10,034 nucleotides of DNA from an uncultured Spirochaetaceae bacterium (GTDB lineage Bacteria > Spirochaetota > Spirochaetia > Treponematales > Treponemataceae), in the NCBI GenBank assembly GCA_902797925.1, contig CADBUT010000064.1, forward strand, positions 1-10,034, given 5' to 3'. Both the position numbers and the translations under genes were made by a program. Shown here piece by piece: positions 6,412-10,034 of this stretch. The notes beneath the pieces were generated by a model. That model did not search any database, had not been told where the DNA came from, and was given only the letters and a program-made list of their open reading frames with translations. Each line of letters opens with the position of its first letter. Positions within the stretch are counted from its first letter, which is position 1.

Positions 6412-9336
6412 TCAGTATCTTAAATTTGAAGTAAACATTACATCTGTATCATTGCCGATATCAGACTGCTTTGCATAGCGGTGCGGCTGAGAGGTTTTGA
6501 CTTTTGTTCCTCTGCCCTTTTCGCTTGTTATTTCAATTGTTCCGTGCATTAAAAGCAGCAGAGCTTTTACAATATTCAGTCCAAGCCCCGCACTCGGATT
6601 CTTTGTGTTTACTTCATTGTCTTCGCGTGAAAAGCTCTTGTAAATATTCGGCAGAAAATCTTCAGAAATGCCGATTCCAGAATCTTCGCAGATAAAATCT
6701 ACAAAGCATTCATCAGCAGTTCTGCCAGGCGACTGCTTTATGCAGAACTTGATTGTTCCGCCTTCCGGTGTATACTTAACTGCATTGCGGATTATATTTG
6801 AGGCAACTTCTGCCGTATATACAGGGTCCTGATAAATATACGGATACTGTATTTCCGACCAATATTCAACTTTAATGTTTTTTGCCTTTACATCTCTTTC
6901 GATAAGCGAATAAATATGATCTACACCTTTTGAAAAATCCGTCGGAATTTCAATAAGCTGAATTTCGCCTGTTTCAAGCTTTGAAAATGTAAGAATATTG
7001 TTGATTAAACTCAGCATTTTCTCTTCTGAATTACGGACGTCATCAAGAAGTGTATTTATAATTTCCGGCTCAGAAATATTATCCCGCATTTTATTTGTTG
7101 CGCTGATAATGTCTTTTATAGACGGCATAATATCTCTTGCTACATTGTACATAAAGATATTTTTTGCCTTATTCGTCTTTTCTGCAATTTCAGCATAGCG
7201 TTCAAGCGCAAGTTTCCGCTGGCGGTCTTCTTCTGCAATCAGGCGCTTTTTTTCATCTTCTGTAACGTCGCGAATAAATACATAAAAAATGTCGCCGTAT
7301 TTTTCAGTATGAACAAATCTGCCGTAATCTCTGACATATTTGATTGTGCCGTTTTTGGATTTTATGCGGTATTCAACATAATCCAAATCGTTTTCCGGTG
7401 TAATCTGGCTTTCAATGCTCTGCTGAACTCTTTCAAAGTCTTCTTCAAAAACAATACCTTTAAACGAATTGCCTGTAAATTTACGGAATTCTTCGGCAGT
7501 TGCGCAGTCACACAAATCCATAAGATCATGGTTAAACGAAATAATTTCAAGATTGCCGTCAGCATGATAGGAGAAGAAACCGCCGGGGATTCCTTCCGCT
7601 ACTTCATTTGCAGCCATAAGCATTTCATCGCTTAAAGACGAATATTCAGCGTCTGCAACCTTTTTCAGAAGAGCTTTTCCGCCTGTTAAAACAGACTTGT
7701 TCTTTAGATATGCTTCATACTGCGCGGCTGTAAGCGGCTTTGAAAAAAGATAACCCTGAATAAAATCGCAGCCAAATGTTTTAAGCGTCTTAAACTGTTC
7801 GCTTGACTCTATGCCCTCAGCAATTGTCAAAAGCCCCATACGGTGCGCCATCTTGATGATATTCTCGATGACGATTTTGTTTTCTTCTATATTGCGGACA
7901 AAACTGATGTCAAGTTTCAGTATATCAAGCGGAAATGTTGAAAGAAGCCCGAGCGAAGAATAGCCAGAGCCGAAATCATCCATTTCAATTGAAAAGCCCA
8001 TTTTCTGTATTTTCTTCACCTGCGAGATGATAAGGTCTGTGTTTTCAGAATAAAGCGATTCGGTTACTTCCATGTGAAGAAGAGAATGGTCAATTCCATG
8101 ACCATCGATAATTGCCACCTGCCTGTCGATACCGTCGTTTTCCATAAAATCCCGCCGGGAAACATTTGCAGAAACCGGTACAACAGGCAGTCCCATTTTC
8201 TGCCAGCGTTTTATGTCGGTGCAGACCTTGTCAATGATGAAATTGTCAAGCTTAGTAATAAAGCCATTCCGCTCAAAAAGTGGAATAAACTGCCCTGGAG
8301 ACATAAAGCCGAATTCGGGATGATTCCAGCGGACAAGAGCTTCTGCCCCGGCGATTTTGCCTGTTATTGTTTCATGCTTGGGCTGGTAATAAACTTCAAA
8401 CTGCTCTTCTTCAAGCGCAGTTTCCATTGTTTCGATTATGCGTTTCTCGTCAAGAAGCTGTTTCTGTAATTTATTTTCATAGAACGCGATGTCCTTGTCG
8501 TAAATTCCTTTTATTTCGCGGACAGCTAGAAACGCCCTGTCACTACAGATAACGATAGGCAGAGAAAAATCTACAGGCGCATAAATGCCGATTTTCACTG
8601 TTTGATGCGGTATCGGAGCAGTATTAAGCAGACGCCGGCTGATTTCCAGTATTTTGTCAGCATCAACCTTATCTTTGTACCCAATAAATAAAACGAATTG
8701 ATCGCCGCCAAAGCGCCCTATTATTCCACCTGAAATCAGGCTTCTGAATTTATGCGCCGTATATGCAAGGAATTCATCACATTTTTCTTCGCCATACAGA
8801 GTGTTTGACATTTTGAAATTATCAAAGTCAAAGCCAATCATAGCAAAAGTTTTATCAGGATTTTTACGCCGCATTGCATCTGCCTTGCGCAAAAATGCAG
8901 GACGGGTGAACAGGCCGGTAAGATCATCGCGTTCAAGTTCGCCAATGACAGTGTTTGCCTCAAACAGTCTTACGGCAATTTTTAAGTGGCTTAAAACACT
9001 GCGGACAGTAAACGGCTTTTTAAGAAAATCAATAACTCCGAGATCCAGCAGCTGGTCTTCAATAAATGAATCGTTTTCAGCAACACTGACTAATACAGGA
9101 AAATCTTCAAGCAGCGGATCGTGCCGTATTTCAGTTAATACAGGAAGTGCGTTTGGAACATCAATAATTGCAGCAGAAACACTGTCGTCTTTAAACAACG
9201 AAAGAGCTTCGTTTTTGTCGGATGTACAGAGGACATTGTAATGAGACGAAATAATATCCGAAAGCTGCGCTGCATTTTCTTTGCTGCTTTCAATTATTAG
9301 CACTGCAGCTTTTTTTACACTGCTGACACTACCCAT
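6412..9336 (-). CDS. REC-GGDEF-EAL-PAS-histidine-kinase-like fusion (c-di-GMP phosphodiesterase candidate with pseudokinase module)
   Basis: A 974-residue cytoplasmic signalling protein with no membrane segment. REC (about 11-125) has candidate phosphoacceptor D59 and K107-P, but E16-S17 where an acidic pair is usual. GGDEF (about 131-298) has DLTGL (138-142), FDFDNFK (169-175) and GGDQF (210-214, Glu replaced by Gln), with no RxxD inhibitory site. EAL (about 303-535) looks complete: Q318, E332 in AEALVRW, N391, E423 with TES, D453-D454 in DDFGSGYSS, K474, E507 and E510 in AEGIE, and Q527. PAS covers about 580-695. A HisKA-like helix pair (about 715-790) has R734 where the phosphorylated His should be. 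HATPase_c (about 801-945) has N847/N851, D885-x-G-x-G889 and GLGL (917-920). The prediction is c-di-GMP hydrolysis controlled by the other domains. The start at 9336 has no Shine-Dalgarno but an extended -10 lies 6 bases upstream; the next in-frame ATG would remove REC. Confidence 0.95.
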   Translation of the reverse strand: MGSVSSVKKAAVLIIESSKENAAQLSDIISSHYNVLCTSDKNEALSLFKDDSVSAAIIDVPNALPVLTEIRHDPLLEDFPVLVSVAENDSFIEDQLLDLGVIDFLKKPFTVRSVLSHLKIAVRLFEANTVIGELERDDLTGLFTRPAFLRKADAMRRKNPDKTFAMIGFDFDNFKMSNTLYGEEKCDEFLAYTAHKFRSLISGGIIGRFGGDQFVLFIGYKDKVDADKILEISRRLLNTAPIPHQTVKIGIYAPVDFSLPIVICSDRAFLAVREIKGIYDKDIAFYENKLQKQLLDEKRIIETMETALEEEQFEVYYQPKHETITGKIAGAEALVRWNHPEFGFMSPGQFIPLFERNGFITKLDNFIIDKVCTDIKRWQKMGLPVVPVSANVSRRDFMENDGIDRQVAIIDGHGIDHSLLHMEVTESLYSENTDLIISQVKKIQKMGFSIEMDDFGSGYSSLGLLSTFPLDILKLDISFVRNIEENKIVIENIIKMAHRMGLLTIAEGIESSEQFKTLKTFGCDFIQGYLFSKPLTAAQYEAYLKNKSVLTGGKALLKKVADAEYSSLSDEMLMAANEVAEGIPGGFFSYHADGNLEIISFNHDLMDLCDCATAEEFRKFTGNSFKGIVFEEDFERVQQSIESQITPENDLDYVEYRIKSKNGTIKYVRDYGRFVHTEKYGDIFYVFIRDVTEDEKKRLIAEEDRQRKLALERYAEIAEKTNKAKNIFMYNVARDIMPSIKDIISATNKMRDNISEPEIINTLLDDVRNSEEKMLSLINNILTFSKLETGEIQLIEIPTDFSKGVDHIYSLIERDVKAKNIKVEYWSEIQYPYIYQDPVYTAEVASNIIRNAVKYTPEGGTIKFCIKQSPGRTADECFVDFICEDSGIGISEDFLPNIYKSFSREDNEVNTKNPSAGLGLNIVKALLLLMHGTIEITSEKGRGTKVKTSQPHRYAKQSDIGNDTDVMFTSNLRY

Positions 9337-9342
9337 AGCTTT

Positions 9343-9370
9343 ATTATATCACAGTTTTAAAGCAGTACAA
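9343..9370 (-). promoter_or_regulatory. Extended -10 promoter abutting the start of the GGDEF/EAL gene
   Basis: On the minus strand, TGATATAAT (9351-9343) is a perfect TATAAT with the TGn extension. A weak -35 TTGTAC (9370-9365) lies 16 bases upstream. Only AAAGCT separates the -10 from the ATG at 9336, so transcription is expected to begin at or within a base or two of the start codon. No Shine-Dalgarno is present. Confidence 0.6.
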
Positions 9371-9434
9371 CGAAAATATTATTTTAATACCAATTTTTTT
9401 TATCCGGAAATTTTCTGAAAAAAGGCAGCAATGC

Positions 9435-9466
9435 AAAAAAAAAGCGAATCATAAGAGATTCGCTTT
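9435..9466 (-). terminator. Intrinsic terminator of the original tRNA-Lys gene
   Basis: On the minus strand, AAAGCGAATC (9466-9457) pairs perfectly with GATTCGCTTT (9450-9441) around a 6-base loop. The T run, including the stem end, is nine T (9443-9435). It starts one base after the discriminator base of the tRNA fragment, as expected for the terminator of a single tRNA gene. Confidence 0.85.
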
Positions 9467-9508
9467 TGAGCCATGGCGGCTTCGAACCGTCGACCCACAG
9501 ATTAAGAG
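9467..9508 (-). pseudogene. 3' part of a tRNA-Lys(CUU) gene, attachment-site remnant
   Basis: Read on the minus strand from 9508, there is an anticodon loop CTCTTAA (CUU anticodon at 9506-9504, U33 and A37 in place). It is followed by a 3' anticodon-stem half TCTGT, a variable loop GGGTC, a T arm GACGG-TTCGAAG-CCGCC (one A/C mismatch, 9490/9476), a 3' acceptor strand ATGGCTC and a discriminator A. CCA is not encoded. The 5' half is missing: the five bases before the loop cannot pair with TCTGT, and no D arm or GAGCCAT acceptor strand lies upstream. The break falls in the anticodon loop, a common crossover point for tyrosine integrases. The natural reading is the displaced 3' end left when an element integrated. 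The T-stem mismatch suits a copy no longer under selection. Confidence 0.7.
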
Positions 9509-9640
9509 AGAGATAAAATCACTTAACATAAAAAGTTTATCTAATTTATACTAATTATTATAAACCAATGCTAAGATAATTGCAAGTATTAAATACATTT
9601 ATAAGCTAATTATCTTTGATTCATTTAGATTAGCAAGCAT

Positions 9641-9660
9641 TTTACTAACAGTTTACTAAC
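9641..9660. repeat. Pair of TTTACTAAC direct repeats near the tRNA junction
   Basis: TTTACTAAC occurs at 9641-9649 and again at 9652-9660, 11 bases start to start, about one helical turn. The pair lies about 135 bases inside the putative element, a typical place for integrase arm-type binding sites. That role is inference. Confidence 0.5.
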
Positions 9661-9729
9661 ACTTGCACCCACAGACCGATTATCCGCAGCAGCCAGGCAA
9701 AAAACCTCGCGTATCTTCCGCGCTTCTCC

Positions 9730-9841
9730 GCCCCGCCCTACAATGCTGGCGTTCGGCGGTCGCTTCGTGCGCCTTGCAAGCAAGCCACACTGCGCGCATA
9801 TAAAACCGCCGAAAAAATACGCCAGCATTAAAGGGCGGGGC
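9730..9841. repeat. 112-bp large imperfect palindrome
   Basis: Three perfectly paired blocks are nested: GCCCCGCCCT (9730-9739) with 9832-9841, AATGCTGGCGT (9742-9752) with 9819-9829, and GGCGGT (9755-9760) with 9805-9810. That is 27 paired positions. The interruptions are uneven: 2 versus 2 bases, then 2 versus 8 bases. The 44-base apical part begins CGCTTCGTG and contains CACACT. No open frame is preserved through it. It resembles a structured recombination site or a miniature element, but I do not recognise it. Confidence 0.8.
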
Positions 9842-9866
9842 TCGGCTGATTCACATACTTTAGTTT

Positions 9867-9913
9867 CTGGGCTTGTTGCTGTATCTAAGTTTTGCAGCTA
9901 GTTTAAGCCCCAG
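9867..9913. repeat. Short inverted repeat between the two larger palindromes
   Basis: CTGGGCTT (9867-9874) pairs with AAGCCCCAG (9905-9913), leaving one bulged base, across a 30-base loop. No T run follows on either strand, so it is not an obvious terminator. Confidence 0.45.
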
Positions 9914-9973
9914 GCTTTTCTTTTCCAAAGTTTCAGGTCTTTCTTTTTCCTAGCCTTCCAAAAATTCCGAAAC

Positions 9974-10023
9974 GCTGAAACGCCGCTTCGTGTTCGTTCC
10001 TCACACTCCCACGTCGTTTCAGC
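9974..10023. repeat. 50-bp palindrome sharing loop motifs with the 9730-9841 palindrome
   Basis: GCTGAAACGCCG (9974-9985) pairs with CGTCGTTTCAGC (10012-10023), 11 of 12 positions. The central part carries CGCTTCGTG (9984-9992) and CACACT (10002-10007), both of which also occur in the same order in the larger palindrome, although the arms differ completely. Confidence 0.65.
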
Positions 10024-10034
10024 TACCTATCCCA

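Larger units (their letters stand above)
9509..10034. mobile_element. Possible end of an integrated element (no gene seen)
   Basis: This stretch starts at the tRNA-Lys break and continues past the right edge. It has no credible coding frame. The first 150 bases (9509-9660) are very AT-rich with short repeats (CTAATT at 9541, 9551 and 9606; TTTACTAAC twice). From about 9700 it turns GC-rich and carries three inverted repeats. An integrase and an intact tRNA-Lys would be expected further right, outside the window. Assignment as a mobile element rests on the tRNA junction alone. Confidence 0.45.

Noticed and set aside
9467..9540. Intact tRNA gene on the minus strand
   Set aside because: No 5' anticodon stem, D arm or 5' acceptor strand can be found upstream of the anticodon loop, and the T stem has an A/C mismatch.
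9625..9828. Minus-strand open frame of 67 codons
   Set aside because: It overlaps the arm of the large palindrome and the direct repeats, has no domain or convincing start, and its composition is that of a chance frame.
9730..10034. Classical integron attC sites
   Set aside because: I found no GTTRRRY or RYYYAAC core in 9730-10034 on either strand, and no integrase in the window. The structural resemblance is kept only as a hypothesis.

Overview
The window looks like a chromosomal segment of a Treponema-like spirochaete, probably a gut or rumen type. Reasons: uvrA is followed 24 bases later by an LptD/OstA-type outer-membrane protein gene. From memory the same pair occurs in Treponema pallidum as TP0514-TP0515. 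The LptD N-terminus has the treponemal style (YVGRVPVLYLPFFYYPKDEM). This is inference from remembered synteny and protein style, not a database result.

All recognisable genes are on the minus strand, so transcription runs from high to low coordinates. From right to left: (1) 9509-10034 has no credible gene, but holds an AT-rich stretch with direct repeats and then three inverted repeats. It begins exactly where homology to a tRNA-Lys(CUU) gene stops in the anticodon loop, so it is best read as the end of an integrated element. (2) 9435-9508 holds the displaced 3' part of that tRNA and its terminator. (3) 6412-9336 encodes a 974-residue REC-GGDEF-EAL-PAS-histidine-kinase-like protein. Its EAL domain looks intact, its GGDEF motif is GGDQF, and the kinase phosphoacceptor His is replaced by Arg. 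(4) 5367-6236 encodes a secreted double-LysM protein with a LytM/M23 domain lacking the metal ligands. (5) 4447-5217 encodes a secreted AT-rich protein of unknown function with two pseudopilin-like motifs, and has its own near-consensus promoter. (6) 3676-4446 is a gene-free repeat region with a 15-unit 21-bp minisatellite of alternating complementary units, two copies of a 155-158-bp structured repeat with compensatory changes, and a minus-strand terminator. (7) uvrA and the start of lptD close the window.

Functionally, uvrA and lptD are housekeeping genes for DNA repair and envelope biogenesis. The LysM/LytM protein and the unknown secreted protein belong to the envelope. The large signalling protein most likely lowers c-di-GMP through its EAL domain, with REC, PAS and an ATP-binding pseudokinase module as sensory or regulatory parts. 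The best leads for something undescribed are the pseudokinase/c-di-GMP fusion with a possible leaderless mRNA, the covarying repeat families, and the tRNA-Lys integration junction whose element lies mostly beyond the right edge.
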